Shown: in pieces, positions 18,004 through 27,397 of the stretch | Layout of the letters: each line of letters begins with the position of its first letter | How positions within the stretch are numbered: position 1 is the first letter of the stretch | Assembly (NCBI RefSeq): GCF_022570735.2 | Contig: NZ_JANCNS010000003.1 | Span: 682,001-746,000 of the forward strand | Length of the DNA: 64,000 bases | Direction of reading: 5' to 3' | Source of the DNA: Christiangramia oceanisediminis | GTDB lineage: Bacteria > Bacteroidota > Bacteroidia > Flavobacteriales > Flavobacteriaceae | Made by a program: the position numbers and the translations under genes | The notes under the pieces: model-generated | What the model saw: the letters and a program-made list of their open reading frames with translations, nothing else | What the model was told of the DNA's origin: nothing | Databases searched by the model: none

Positions 18004-18649
18004 AGAAGGCTATAAAATAATGATAATCACCGCGATCATCCTTATCGCGATCAATATCATCACTTATAATTTAATTAATATCTACTGGCTGAAATTCGGG
18101 ATTCTTATCCTGTCCCTGCTTCTTTTCATTTTGATACTTCAGTTTTTTAGAAACCCGAAAAGAAACACACCTAAAAATAATGAGCATATCCTTGCACCTG
18201 TAGACGGCAAGGTTGTCGCTATTGAAGAGGTATACGAAAAAGAATACTTCAAGGACAAGCGGATTCAAATATCCATTTTTATGTCACCTATTAACGTGCA
18301 TGTAACACGTCATCCCGTTGGAGGAACGGTGACCTACAGCAAATATCATCCGGGAAAGTTCCTTGTGGCCTGGCATCCAAAATCCAGTGAGGAAAATGAA
18401 AGAACCACTGTAGTGGTAAAAAATGAAGTTACCGGCGAGATCCTTTACCGACAAATTGCAGGAGCACTTGCAAAAAGAATCGTAAATTATGCTGAAGTTG
18501 ACGCTGTTGTGGAACAGGGTAGTGACAGCGGTTTTATTAAATTCGGAAGTCGTGTTGACGTTCTGGTCCCTGTTGGAACCAAAATACAAGTTGAATTGAA
18601 CCAGAAGGTGAAAGGCGGTATTAGCGTGATCGCCGATTTTGAGAGATAA
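17993..18649 (+). CDS. psd: phosphatidylserine decarboxylase proenzyme
   Basis: A 218-residue, short-form (Psd-related) decarboxylase that makes phosphatidylethanolamine. Two membrane helices lie within the first 50 residues. The core is APVDGKVVAIEE, IFMSPINVHVTRHPVGG and the C-terminal self-cleavage region GFIKFGSRVDVLVP. The Gly-Ser is where the pyruvoyl group would form from serine. It overlaps cdsA by 11 bases and precedes an acyl-CoA-binding protein. Confidence 0.92.
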   Translation: MFHKEGYKIMIITAIILIAINIITYNLINIYWLKFGILILSLLLFILILQFFRNPKRNTPKNNEHILAPVDGKVVAIEEVYEKEYFKDKRIQISIFMSPINVHVTRHPVGGTVTYSKYHPGKFLVAWHPKSSEENERTTVVVKNEVTGEILYRQIAGALAKRIVNYAEVDAVVEQGSDSGFIKFGSRVDVLVPVGTKIQVELNQKVKGGISVIADFER

Positions 18650-18660
18650 AATAATTCAAG

Positions 18661-18936
18661 ATGGAACAAGGAGTAAATTCAAAATTCCTGAAAGCATATG
18701 AAATGGCCAGCCGCACAGAAAGGCAGTTCCCTCCAGATGTGCTTTTGCATTTTTACGCGCTCTACAAAAGAGCCACCGAAAAAAACGGATTCTATATACC
18801 CACCACGAATCGCGGAGACCTAAGATCGGCCTTTAAAGTGAATGCACTGGTACAGGTAAAGGATCTAAGCAAGGAAGAAGCAAAACAAAAATATATCGAA
18901 CTGGTTGAGTTACATATTGGCAACATCAGGGAATAA
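18661..18936 (+). CDS. acyl-CoA-binding protein
   Basis: A 91-residue four-helix ACBP-type protein. Visible family features are the PPDVLLHFYALYKRATEKN helix turn with the ligand-binding Tyr/Lys and SAFKVNALVQVKDLSKEEAKQKYIELV. In eukaryotes ACBP carries long-chain acyl-CoA esters. Here it closes an operon with cdsA and psd, suggesting acyl-chain supply to phospholipid synthesis (inference). It diverges from the eukaryotic KWDAWN motif, which reads SAFKVNA here. Confidence 0.85.
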   Translation: MEQGVNSKFLKAYEMASRTERQFPPDVLLHFYALYKRATEKNGFYIPTTNRGDLRSAFKVNALVQVKDLSKEEAKQKYIELVELHIGNIRE

Positions 18937-18960
18937 AAAAAGTAAAAACATCAAACAAAA

Positions 18961-18986
18961 GAGGGCCTTCTGGCCCTCTTTTTATT
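18961..18986 (+). terminator. terminator of the cdsA-psd-ACBP operon
   Basis: gagggcc pairs with ggccctc around a ttct loop, followed by tttttatttat. It lies between convergent ACBP and valS. Confidence 0.85.
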
Positions 18987-19010
18987 TATACGATTTAAAA
19001 TCCTATTCGT

Positions 19011-21641
19011 CTAGTTCAGGTTCTTTAAGCTGGATTTCAAAGCTTCGATCTTAGCCTCCGCGTCGGCCTTTTTTGCCTTTTCGATTGCCACGACCTTTTC
19101 TGGTGCGTTATTTACAAAGCGTTCGTTTGAGAGCTTTTTATTAACCGAATTCAGAAATCCTTCGGTGTAAGCGAGTTCTTCTTCGATCTTTTTCTTTTCG
19201 GCCTCAACGTCTATAGCGCCGGTTACCGGGATAAAATACTCATTGGAACGCACACGGAAGGACAGAGCCCCGTCTACTGAACCGTCAACGTATTCTAGGT
19301 CAGCGATATTTCCCATTTTCGCGATGGTTGAATCGAACCTTTCTGAAACATTCTCGTTATTGAGAATACTCAGCCCTATCTCATTCTTAAAACTGATGTT
19401 TTTGTCCTTTCTGATCTTTCTTATTCCTGCGATCACTTCGGCGGCATGGGAAAATTCCTTGATAATGTTCTCGTCAAAATCCTTTTGCTCAGGCCATTTC
19501 GCTACGATTAGCGCTTCTTCAGGACTACGCTCGGTGATCTCATGCCAGATCTCTTCGGTCACGAATGGCATAAACGGATGAAGGATCTTCAGATTATTTT
19601 CAAGGATTTCTATAATAGCATTGTATGTCTTCGAATCGATAGGCTCTCCGTAACCCGGCTTCACCATTTCCAGGAACCAGCTGCAGTAATCATCCCAGAT
19701 AAGCTTGTAGGTCGCCATTAGCGCATCGCTTATCCTGTACTTTGAGTAATGATCTTCGATCTCCCTGAGGGATTTCTGAAATTTTGAGGTATACCAGTCG
19801 ATCGCGATCCTGGCGGTCTCCGGCTGCTCAACATCCTCAGAAATTTCCCAGCCTTTCACCAGGCGAAAAGCATTCCAGATCTTATTGGAAAAGGCACTAC
19901 CCTGTTTACAAAGATCTTCGTCAAACATCAGGTCGTTACCAGCAGGAGAACTCAATAGCATTCCAACCCGTACACCATCAGCTCCATACTGCTCGATAAG
20001 ACCGATTGGATCTGGTGAATTCCCCAGGGATTTAGACATTTTTCGTCTTTGTTTATCCCTTACGATCCCGGTTAGATATACATTTTTGAAAGGTTTTTCT
20101 CCACGGTATTCATAACCTGCCATGATCATCCTGGCAACCCAGAAGAAAAGGATCTCGGGTGCTGTTACCAGGTCATTGGTAGGATAATAATATTGAATTT
20201 CCCTGTTTTCAGGCTCCAGGATTCCATTAAAGACACTTATTGGCCAAAGCCATGACGAAAACCAGGTATCGAGTACATCTTTATCCTGGGTAAGGTCGCT
20301 AGCCTGAAGCGCATCATTTCCTGTAATCTTTCGGGCTTTTTCCAAGGCCTCTTCAGGAGTTTCGGCTACTACGAAGTCATTCTTTCTTTCTCCGTAATAA
20401 TAAGCTGGGATCTGATGTCCCCACCATAATTGACGAGAAATGTTCCAGTCACGAACATTTTCCATCCAGTGCTTATAGGTGTTCAGAAACTTATCTGGGA
20501 CCAGGTTGATATCATCTCCAACAACTGCTTTCAGGGCAGGATCGGCCATTTCTTTCATTTTAAGAAACCACTGGTCACTTAATTTTGGTTCGATCACAGC
20601 ACCGGTTCGTTCACTGGTTCCTACTTTATTCAGGTGATCCTCTACTTTTTCAAGAAATCCTGATATTTCCAGCTCCTCCACTATTTCGGCACGTACCTGG
20701 AAACGATCCTTACCTTCGTAATGCAATCCATAACTATTCAAAGTTGCATCGTCATTGAAGATATCTATCACATCAAGATTATGCTTATCTCCTAAATTCT
20801 TATCATTCTCATCATGAGCCGGCGTCACCTTTAAACATCCTGTTCCAAATTCCATATCTACATACTCATCCTCGATGATCGGGATGACTCTGTTACAAAT
20901 AGGTACGATGGCTTTCTTACCCTTAAGATGGGTGAACCGCTCATCATTTGGATTGATACAAATTGCCGTATCCCCCAGAATGGTTTCCGGCCTGGTGGTC
21001 GCGATGGTCAAAGAATCATCACTGCCTTCAATTTTATATTTTAAGTAAAAAAGTCTTCCGTTTCTTTCTTCATAATTCACCTCTTCGTCTGAAAGGGTGG
21101 TCTTAGCCTGGGGATCCCAGTTAACCATTCGGTAACCGCGATAAACAAGCCCTTTTTCATAAAGATCAACGAAAACTTTAATTACAGATTCAGACATTTT
21201 TTCGTCCATCGTGAACTTGGTACGATCCCAGTCACAGGAAGCGCCAAGTTTTTTCAATTGCTGAAGAATGATCCCACCATGTTTATGGGTCCAGTCCCAT
21301 GCATGCTGTAGAAATTCTTCGCGGCTCAAAGTTGACTTATCGATACCTTCATCTTTAAGCTTAGCAACCACTTTAGCTTCAGTAGCGATAGAAGCATGAT
21401 CTGTACCAGGAACCCAGCAGGCGTTGTATCCTTTTAGCCGGGCTCTTCTCACCAGTACATCCTGTATGGTGTTATTTAACATATGGCCCATATGCAAAAC
21501 CCCGGTCACATTTGGTGGAGGGATCACAATGGTATAAGGCTCTCTTTCATCGACTTCAGAATGAAAATATTTGTTCTTCATCCAGTAGTCGTACCACTTA
21601 TCTTCTACTCTTTTTGCATTGTATTGTGAAGCAATTGCCAT
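19011..21641 (-). CDS. valS: valine--tRNA ligase
   Basis: An 876-residue class I aminoacyl-tRNA synthetase. The N-terminus has [15 protein letters not shown] (HIGH-type motif), then the editing domain and [12 protein letters not shown] (KMSKS), and a C-terminal coiled-coil arm rich in Lys/Glu. I chose the ATG at 21641, starting [16 protein letters not shown]. An ATG 30 bases upstream would lie inside the -7 element at 21669. It converges with ACBP and is divergent from the DUF1573 gene. Confidence 0.95.
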   Translation of the reverse strand: MAIASQYNAKRVEDKWYDYWMKNKYFHSEVDEREPYTIVIPPPNVTGVLHMGHMLNNTIQDVLVRRARLKGYNACWVPGTDHASIATEAKVVAKLKDEGIDKSTLSREEFLQHAWDWTHKHGGIILQQLKKLGASCDWDRTKFTMDEKMSESVIKVFVDLYEKGLVYRGYRMVNWDPQAKTTLSDEEVNYEERNGRLFYLKYKIEGSDDSLTIATTRPETILGDTAICINPNDERFTHLKGKKAIVPICNRVIPIIEDEYVDMEFGTGCLKVTPAHDENDKNLGDKHNLDVIDIFNDDATLNSYGLHYEGKDRFQVRAEIVEELEISGFLEKVEDHLNKVGTSERTGAVIEPKLSDQWFLKMKEMADPALKAVVGDDINLVPDKFLNTYKHWMENVRDWNISRQLWWGHQIPAYYYGERKNDFVVAETPEEALEKARKITGNDALQASDLTQDKDVLDTWFSSWLWPISVFNGILEPENREIQYYYPTNDLVTAPEILFFWVARMIMAGYEYRGEKPFKNVYLTGIVRDKQRRKMSKSLGNSPDPIGLIEQYGADGVRVGMLLSSPAGNDLMFDEDLCKQGSAFSNKIWNAFRLVKGWEISEDVEQPETARIAIDWYTSKFQKSLREIEDHYSKYRISDALMATYKLIWDDYCSWFLEMVKPGYGEPIDSKTYNAIIEILENNLKILHPFMPFVTEEIWHEITERSPEEALIVAKWPEQKDFDENIIKEFSHAAEVIAGIRKIRKDKNISFKNEIGLSILNNENVSERFDSTIAKMGNIADLEYVDGSVDGALSFRVRSNEYFIPVTGAIDVEAEKKKIEEELAYTEGFLNSVNKKLSNERFVNNAPEKVVAIEKAKKADAEAKIEALKSSLKNLN

Positions 21642-21668
21642 ATGATGGTCTGATTTTTGAAATAATGG

Positions 21669-21676
21669 CAAAAGTA
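21669..21676 (-). promoter_or_regulatory. -7 element for valS
   Basis: The minus strand reads TACTTTTG, an exact TAnnTTTG match, 27 bases upstream of the chosen valS ATG. It rules against the upstream in-frame ATG at 21671, which lies inside it. Confidence 0.5.
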
Positions 21677-21774
21677 ATTATTAATAGAGGAATTTGAAAG
21701 CTGCTGAAATGATTAAAATTTTGAGAATTGAAGTATTTCGGCTTATCTTTACTTTTCCGCTAAAAACTAAGAAC

Positions 21775-22167
21775 ATGAAAAAATTATTTGCAATAGTTAT
21801 TTTAATCTGGGCTGGGATGACGACCACCCAGGCACAAAAGACCGCGAAGATGGAATTCAAGGCTGAAACCATCGATTACGGTGAAATCAAGAAAGGAAGC
21901 GATGGCGTTCGGGTCTTTGAATTTACCAATACAGGTGAAGTTCCGCTTGTAATTGAAGATGTGAAGTCCAGTTGTGGGTGCACGATCCCTAAAAAGCCAA
22001 AAGATCCTATTATGCCAGGTAAGACCGGCGAAATAGAAGTGAAATATGACACCAAAAGAGTTGGGCCTATAAGAAAGACCGTAACGGTCTATTCAAATGC
22101 CGAAGAACCGGTAAAAGCTCTTAAAATTAAGGGAGTCGTCATTGAAGAAGACTCAGGTGACAGTTAA
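21775..22167 (+). CDS. DUF1573 secreted protein
   Basis: A 130-residue exported protein with a signal peptide (about 1-21, ending AQ) and one DUF1573 domain of Ig-like fold. Hallmarks are FEFTNTGEVPLVIEDVKSSCGCT, IMPGKTGEIEVKYDT and KTVTVYSNAEEPVKAL. The SSCGCT cysteine pair is typical. The function of the family is unknown. The frame is open upstream to 21694, but MKKLFAIVILIWAG at 21775 is the natural signal peptide start. A terminator follows. Confidence 0.9.
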   Translation: MKKLFAIVILIWAGMTTTQAQKTAKMEFKAETIDYGEIKKGSDGVRVFEFTNTGEVPLVIEDVKSSCGCTIPKKPKDPIMPGKTGEIEVKYDTKRVGPIRKTVTVYSNAEEPVKALKIKGVVIEEDSGDS

Positions 22168-22190
22168 TGAATAAAATTTTTAAAACTTTA

Positions 22191-22219
22191 AAGGCCTTCC
22201 ATTTGGAGGGCCTTTTTTT
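22191..22219 (+). terminator. terminator after the DUF1573 gene
   Basis: aaggccttcc pairs with ggagggcctt (one G-U pair) around an attt loop, followed by ttttt. Confidence 0.85.
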
Positions 22220-22350
22220 ATTGAATAAAAAAACACAATAACAGCTTCTGAAACTGAAAATCTTTCAGATGTTTTTAATTTGCTGGAACTAAATCAACTT
22301 CGAAAAAAATATGATAAGAAATAGGCATATATAATTATTGATTAAAGGGA

Positions 22351-22358
22351 TATTTTTG
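22351..22358 (+). promoter_or_regulatory. -7 element for the aminotransferase-murB operon
   Basis: TATTTTTG is an exact TAnnTTTG match, 28 bases upstream of the ATG at 22387. Confidence 0.5.
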
Positions 22359-22386
22359 CAATTTTGCAACCCATAAAATTAATGCG

Positions 22387-23583
22387 ATGCCGAAAATTTC
22401 ACATAAAGGGCAGCAAATGCCCGAATCACCTATCAGAAAGCTGGTACCTTTTGCTGAAGCAGCGACAAGAAAAGGAAGAAAGATCTACCAGTTAAACATT
22501 GGTCAGCCAGATATTAAGACTCCGGAAGTAGCTCTTGATGCTGTAAGAAATCATGATATTGAGGTTCTCTCCTACAGCCATTCGGCTGGTTTTGAATCGT
22601 ACCGTGAAAAACTTGCCGGTTATTACCAGCGTAGCAATTTACCGGTAGAAAAAGATGATATTATTATCACTACCGGAGGTTCTGAGGCATTGCTTTTCGC
22701 AATGGGAAGCATAACAGATCCTGGAGACGAAGTGATCATCCCTGAGCCATTTTACGCTAATTACAACGGATTCGCCACAGCTTCGGGAGTAACGATCAAA
22801 CCAATACAGGCCAGCATTGAGAACAATTTTGCCCTGCCTCCTATTGCTGAATTCGAAAAACTAATCACAGATAAGACCAAAGCCATCCTGCTTTGTAACC
22901 CGGGAAACCCAACCGGCTACTTATACACCAAAGAAGAAGTAAAACAACTGGCAGATCTTGCCCTGAAACATGACCTTTTCGTATTATCAGATGAGGTTTA
23001 CAGAGAGTTTGCGTACGACGGAGCTCAACACCATTCCATCATGAGCCTGCCTGAACTTGCCAACAACGCAATTATGGTAGATTCGGTATCCAAACGCTAC
23101 AGCATGTGTGGAGCACGTGTGGGATGCCTGGTTTCAAAAAACAAGGAAGTGATCGCAACTGCCATGAAATTCGCCCAGGCGAGATTAAGCCCTCCTACTT
23201 TTGCCCAGATCGCAAGTGAAGCTGCACTGGATACGCCACAGTCTTACTTTGACGATGTTATCGAGCAATATACCTTCAGAAGAAATCTACTGGTTGAGGG
23301 ACTTGAAAAAATTGAGGGAGTTAAGGTTGCCAAGCCTAAAGGCGCATTTTACTGTATCGCGGAGCTTCCTGTAGAGAACGCCGATGATTTCGCGAAATGG
23401 CTACTGGAAAGTTTCGAGGATGGTAACGAAACCATTATGGTGGCCCCGGCAGCAGGCTTCTACTCTACTCCAAACACCGGACTAAACCAGGTTCGTATTG
23501 CATATGTCCTGAAAAAGGAAGATCTCGAGAGGTCTATTGAAATTCTTGAAAAAGCCTTAAAGCAATACAAGCAGGAAAACTAA
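22387..23583 (+). CDS. PLP-dependent aminotransferase (class I, aspartate-type)
   Basis: A 398-residue fold-type I aminotransferase. The PLP lysine is Lys236 in VDSVSKRYSMCGARVG. The PLP-binding residues Asn174 (NPGNPTG), Asp202 and Tyr205 (SDEVYREF) are present, and the C-terminal substrate Arg lies in QVRIAY. It probably transfers amino groups between aspartate or another amino acid and 2-oxoglutarate; the exact substrate is not determinable. Its TAA overlaps the first base of the murB ATG, so the two are coupled. Confidence 0.9.
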   Translation: MPKISHKGQQMPESPIRKLVPFAEAATRKGRKIYQLNIGQPDIKTPEVALDAVRNHDIEVLSYSHSAGFESYREKLAGYYQRSNLPVEKDDIIITTGGSEALLFAMGSITDPGDEVIIPEPFYANYNGFATASGVTIKPIQASIENNFALPPIAEFEKLITDKTKAILLCNPGNPTGYLYTKEEVKQLADLALKHDLFVLSDEVYREFAYDGAQHHSIMSLPELANNAIMVDSVSKRYSMCGARVGCLVSKNKEVIATAMKFAQARLSPPTFAQIASEAALDTPQSYFDDVIEQYTFRRNLLVEGLEKIEGVKVAKPKGAFYCIAELPVENADDFAKWLLESFEDGNETIMVAPAAGFYSTPNTGLNQVRIAYVLKKEDLERSIEILEKALKQYKQEN

Positions 23584-24596
23584 TGCAATTTCTTCGGAAC
23601 TTTTCCCTGAAAGAATATAACAGCTTTGGCATTGATGTAAAGGCCCACCGGTTTGTATCGGTGAGCAGCATCGATGAACTGAAATCTGTTCTCAGGAACA
23701 ACTATGCTGAAGATCTGTTTATTCTGGGTGGCGGAAGCAATATGCTGCTCACTGGCGACCTGAGAAAAACGGTGGTTCACATTGGACTGAAGGGAAAAAA
23801 GATCATTTCTGAATCCGAAAATGAGGTAATCATAGAAGTGGCTGCAGGTGAGAACTGGCATGAACTGGTATTATGGACGCTGGAACAGGGATTTGGAGGA
23901 CTTGAAAATCTTTCATTAATTCCGGGGAATGTGGGGACGGCTCCAATTCAGAACATTGGCGCTTACGGGGTGGAGTTAAAAGATCACTTCGTTAGTTGCG
24001 AAGCACTGAATATACAGACGCTCGAAGAGAAGGAATTCAACCTGGAAGCATGCGAATTCGATTATCGAAATTCGGTCTTTAAAAACCAGTTGAAAGGCCA
24101 GTTTATCATAACCAGTGTTCAGTTCAGGCTAACCAAAAAAGAGCATCAACTTCGTACCGATTATGGTGCGATTCAGGCTGAGCTTGAATCGGCAGGCATC
24201 GAAAAGCCAGGCATCAGGGATATTTCGGATGCTGTGATTCGCATTCGCCAGTCAAAATTACCAAACCCAAAGGAATTGGGTAATAGCGGGAGTTTCTTTA
24301 AAAACCCCGTGATCGACTTGGAAAGTTATCAGGAGCTTGTGCATAAGTTCCCGGAAATGCCGTCTTACCAGGTTTCAGAAACAGAGGTAAAAGTACCAGC
24401 AGGCTGGCTTATAGACCAGGCTGGAATGAAAGGTTACCGTGAGGGTGATGCCGGCGTTCACCAAAGACAGGCACTGGTTCTTGTAAATTACGGAAGCGCC
24501 ACAGGAGAAGAAATTCTTCAACTTTCAAAAATGATCCAGGAAAAGATCAGGGCCAGGTTCGGAATAGAATTGGAAGCCGAAGTCAATATCATATAA
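23583..24596 (+). CDS. murB: UDP-N-acetylenolpyruvoylglucosamine reductase
   Basis: A 337-residue flavoenzyme that reduces UDP-GlcNAc-enolpyruvate to UDP-MurNAc in peptidoglycan synthesis. It has the FAD-binding LGGGSNMLLTGD, LSLIPGNVGTAPIQNIGAYGVELKD and the catalytic-serine segment LGNSGSFFKNP. The ending RFGIELEAEVNII carries the catalytic glutamate. The layout is that of type I MurB. It overlaps the aminotransferase stop by 1 base and ends at a bidirectional terminator. Confidence 0.95.
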   Translation: MQFLRNFSLKEYNSFGIDVKAHRFVSVSSIDELKSVLRNNYAEDLFILGGGSNMLLTGDLRKTVVHIGLKGKKIISESENEVIIEVAAGENWHELVLWTLEQGFGGLENLSLIPGNVGTAPIQNIGAYGVELKDHFVSCEALNIQTLEEKEFNLEACEFDYRNSVFKNQLKGQFIITSVQFRLTKKEHQLRTDYGAIQAELESAGIEKPGIRDISDAVIRIRQSKLPNPKELGNSGSFFKNPVIDLESYQELVHKFPEMPSYQVSETEVKVPAGWLIDQAGMKGYREGDAGVHQRQALVLVNYGSATGEEILQLSKMIQEKIRARFGIELEAEVNII

Positions 24597-24600
24597 AAAA

Positions 24601-24628
24601 AAGAGATCGCCAATCGCGATCTCTTTTC
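24601..24628. terminator. bidirectional terminator between murB and the fasciclin gene
   Basis: aagagatcgc pairs with gcgatctctt (10 bp) around a 5-base loop. It has T-runs downstream on the plus strand and an A-run upstream, so it can serve both convergent genes. Confidence 0.85.
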
Positions 24629-24651
24629 ATTTTTATTAAACTGCTCGGTTC

Positions 24652-25275
24652 TTATCCTTTCTTCATTAATACTCCATCGATAATATGTACTACCCCGTTA
24701 GAGGCATTAACATCGGTTTGCACGACAGTAGCTTTATTTCCAGCTTCGTCAGTAAGTACAACTTTACCATCTACCACGCGGGCAGTAATATTAGTACCTT
24801 CCAGGGTGGAGATCACAAACTCTCCATTATTTTCCTGAATTTTCTGAACAAGGGCCTGTGAAGTCACTTGGTCTTCCACAACGTGATATTCCAGGATAGT
24901 ACTTAACTGTTCCTGATTTTCAGGTCTTAGAAGATTATTCACCTTTTCTTCGCCTACCTTATTGAAGGCAGCATTATTGGGAGCAAAAACGGTATAAGGT
25001 CCTTCACTCACCTTTAAAAGGTCTGCCATATTTGCGGCTTTAAGTGCGGTTACCAGAGTACTAAGTGTATCGGTCGCGGTTGCTTTCGCGGCAATACTGT
25101 TTGACTCCATTTCCATTCGCTCTCTTTCAGCCTGGGCCTCCATTTCAGCCTGTTTTTCGGCTTCCATTTGCTCCATACGTTCTTTTTCTTCCTGCTCCTT
25201 TTTCTTATTATCTTCGCAAGAAGTGAAGCTAATTGCTGCAAGAGCAAATACAGTGATCAAATACTTAAATTTCAT
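24652..25275 (-). CDS. fasciclin-domain lipoprotein
   Basis: A 207-residue lipoprotein (lipobox SFTSC, Cys20). A Lys/Glu/Met-rich, probably helical linker (about 23-60) is followed by one fasciclin (FAS1) domain with TDTLSTLVTALKAANMADLL, GPYTVFAPNNAAFN and the ending ASNGVVHIIDGVLMKK. FAS1 domains act in adhesion and matrix contacts. The charged linker is unusual and could lift the domain away from the membrane. It converges with murB. Confidence 0.9.
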   Translation of the reverse strand: MKFKYLITVFALAAISFTSCEDNKKKEQEEKERMEQMEAEKQAEMEAQAERERMEMESNSIAAKATATDTLSTLVTALKAANMADLLKVSEGPYTVFAPNNAAFNKVGEEKVNNLLRPENQEQLSTILEYHVVEDQVTSQALVQKIQENNGEFVISTLEGTNITARVVDGKVVLTDEAGNKATVVQTDVNASNGVVHIIDGVLMKKG

Positions 25276-25413
25276 AATTGTAGTCTTTTTGATTAACAGT
25301 GCAAGATATTGTGCAATAGCCTACTATCGCTTAGTATTCGTATAAACTTTAGTTAAATATTGTAAAGGTTATACTAATAGCCACAGCTATTTTCACAAGC
25401 TTTTTTTTATTCT

Positions 25414-25421
25414 TATTTTTG
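25414..25421 (+). promoter_or_regulatory. -7 element for the small membrane protein and glycosyltransferase
   Basis: TATTTTTG is an exact TAnnTTTG match, 18 bases upstream of the ATG at 25440. It supports that start over the one at 25419, which lies inside the element. Confidence 0.5.
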
Positions 25422-25439
25422 CAAAAGATATTCATTGCT

Positions 25440-25643
25440 ATGAAATTATTAATAATAAGTATTATTTTGCTAGGACTGGCTTTCGCAGGAATTGCCATTA
25501 AAATATGGGGTAAAAAAGATGGAAAGTTCGCAGGAACCTGCGCCAGTCAGAATCCCTATTTGAACAAATCTGGAGAACCTTGCAGCTTTTGTGGAAAAAT
25601 GCCGGAAGAAAGAGATAATTGTACCGAACCTGCTAAGACCTAA
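25440..25643 (+). CDS. small membrane/secreted protein with Cys motif
   Basis: A 67-residue protein with one N-terminal membrane segment (about 2-20) and a short soluble tail. The tail has conserved-looking cysteines in GTCASQ, EPCSFCGK and DNC, which could bind metal or form disulfides. Bacteroidota homologues are described only as membrane or secreted proteins. The ATG at 25440 follows the -7 element. The glycosyltransferase starts 14 bases downstream, so the two are co-transcribed. Confidence 0.75.
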   Translation: MKLLIISIILLGLAFAGIAIKIWGKKDGKFAGTCASQNPYLNKSGEPCSFCGKMPEERDNCTEPAKT

Positions 25644-25657
25644 TACTCAATACCTGG

Positions 25658-26761
25658 ATGGCAACAATTTTACTGGGAGCTTTCATTTTTGTCACTTTAG
25701 TCAACATTCTCTACTTTTTACTATTCCTATCGTTCGCCACGGCACGATATACCAATAAATTACACCCGGAAGTCCCGGTATCGGTTATCGTTTGCGCCAA
25801 AAACGAATCTGAAAATCTTTCAAATTTCCTCCCATCGATCCTGGAACAGGATTATCCCGAATTCGAGGTGATCATTATCAACGATGCCTCTGTAGACAAC
25901 ACCCTGGATGTTATTGAGGAATTCCAGGCAAGAGACCCCAGGATCAAGATCGTAAATGTTGAAAACAACGAGGCTTTCTGGGCTAATAAAAAATATGCCC
26001 TTACCCTGGGCATCAAAAAAGCAAGCTTTGAACACCTGCTATTCACAGATGCCGATTGTGCACCGCAATCCAGGAACTGGATACGGGAAATGGCCAAAAA
26101 CTTCCAGCCCGGCACTTCGATAATCCTTGGGTATGGTGGGTATTTCAACCACAGTCGTTCTCTTCTCAATAAACTAATTCGGTTTGAAACCTTATTTACG
26201 GCCATACAGTATTTTTCCTATGCACGACTTGGGACCCCGTATATGGGCGTAGGTAGAAATCTCGCCTATACCTCTAACCAGTTCTATGAAATGAAAGGCT
26301 TTGCCAGTCATCTTCATTTGAGATCCGGCGATGACGACCTGTTCGTAAACGAGGCTTCCAATTCAAAAAATACGGCAATCTGTTTTAGTCCTGATTCCAT
26401 AACCAGAAGTGTTCCGAAAAGCAATTTTTCTGAATGGTTTCAGCAGAAAAGAAGACATGTTTCAGTAGCCAAACATTATAAGCCGAAACATAAATTCATG
26501 CTCGGAAGCTTTTTTATTTTTAGGGTGCTGTTCTGGATAATGCTTGGCGTACTCCTGGTCCTGCAAATAAAACCGCAGATCGTGCTTGGAGCACTTGGAA
26601 TAAAGCTGATCACTGAAGCCTTTGTTTATATAAAATGTGCCCGAAAATTGAAGGAAAGTGATGTCATCTGGTTTTTTCCGTTTTTCGACCTTTTTCTCAT
26701 ATTCTTTCAATTAGCTATATTTATCTCCAACCTCATCTCAAAACCCAAACATTGGAAATAA
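25658..26761 (+). CDS. family 2 glycosyltransferase
   Basis: A 367-residue GT2 enzyme. An N-terminal membrane anchor (about 5-28) precedes the GT-A domain with VSVIVCAKNESENL, FEVIIINDASVDNT and the nucleotide-sugar/metal motif TDADC. QQKRRHVSVAKHY matches the QXXRW-type acceptor motif, and two C-terminal membrane helices follow. Processive polysaccharide synthases have this layout. Donor and product are unknown. The ECF sigma gene's TTG start overlaps its end by 10 bases. Confidence 0.88.
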   Translation: MATILLGAFIFVTLVNILYFLLFLSFATARYTNKLHPEVPVSVIVCAKNESENLSNFLPSILEQDYPEFEVIIINDASVDNTLDVIEEFQARDPRIKIVNVENNEAFWANKKYALTLGIKKASFEHLLFTDADCAPQSRNWIREMAKNFQPGTSIILGYGGYFNHSRSLLNKLIRFETLFTAIQYFSYARLGTPYMGVGRNLAYTSNQFYEMKGFASHLHLRSGDDDLFVNEASNSKNTAICFSPDSITRSVPKSNFSEWFQQKRRHVSVAKHYKPKHKFMLGSFFIFRVLFWIMLGVLLVLQIKPQIVLGALGIKLITEAFVYIKCARKLKESDVIWFFPFFDLFLIFFQLAIFISNLISKPKHWK

Positions 26762-27324
26762 ATCCTGCTGAATTGCTTGAAAAAATTCAAGAAGCAAAAG
26801 AAGGAAATCAATCGGCCTTTAACTACCTGCTCGATCAATTCTGGAACGACGTTTATGGTTTTCAGCTTAAGAAGACCAGGAATGAATATGAAGCGGAAGA
26901 TATCACCATACAAACCTTTTCCAAGGCCTTTAATAAAATTGACACTTTTGATGAGAACTTTTCATTTCCCACCTGGCTGATTGCGATATCCAAGAATGTC
27001 AATATAGACCAGTTTCGCAAGAAAAGTGCCTCCATAAATTATAAAAACACCATTCAGGACCAGGACAGGGTTTACGAGATAGCCGATGAAACCCCGAGTA
27101 TCGAAGACAAGCTCATCAAACAGCAGCACCTGGAACAATTGCTTGCAGATATCAAGCAATTAAAACCGCATTACCAGGAAGTGATCATGTTGCGTTTTTT
27201 CCAAGAAAAATCGTATAAGGATATCGCCAAAGCACTGGATGAGCCAATGAATAATGTCAAGGTTAAACTATTGAGGGCGAAAAAATTGCTGGCTGAAATA
27301 ATCGAGACCAGAAAGACCCGGTAA
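26752..27324 (+). CDS. ECF-type RNA polymerase sigma factor
   Basis: A 190-residue sigma factor with region 2 (EAKEGNQSAFNYLLDQFWNDVYGF, AEDITIQTFSKAFNKIDTFDENFSFPTWLIAISKNVNIDQFRK) and region 4 (EVIMLRFFQEKSYKDIAKALDEPMNNVKVKLLRAKKLL). The start is a TTG at 26752 that overlaps the glycosyltransferase end, so it should be co-translated. No anti-sigma gene is adjacent; its regulator and regulon are unknown. Confidence 0.88.
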   Translation: MEINPAELLEKIQEAKEGNQSAFNYLLDQFWNDVYGFQLKKTRNEYEAEDITIQTFSKAFNKIDTFDENFSFPTWLIAISKNVNIDQFRKKSASINYKNTIQDQDRVYEIADETPSIEDKLIKQQHLEQLLADIKQLKPHYQEVIMLRFFQEKSYKDIAKALDEPMNNVKVKLLRAKKLLAEIIETRKTR

Positions 27325-27372
27325 GGTTTCCAAACATACGGAGTCTAATTTATGCAGTTCAGCATATTATTG

Positions 27373-27380
27373 TATCTTTG
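27373..27380 (+). promoter_or_regulatory. -7 element for lipA-gap
   Basis: TATCTTTG is an exact TAnnTTTG match, 17 bases upstream of the lipA ATG. Confidence 0.5.
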
Positions 27381-27397
27381 AACCTCAGATTTTTGCT

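Noticed and set aside
19243-20115. Plus-strand ORFs inside valS
   Set aside because: Shadow frames of a tRNA synthetase with no family signature.
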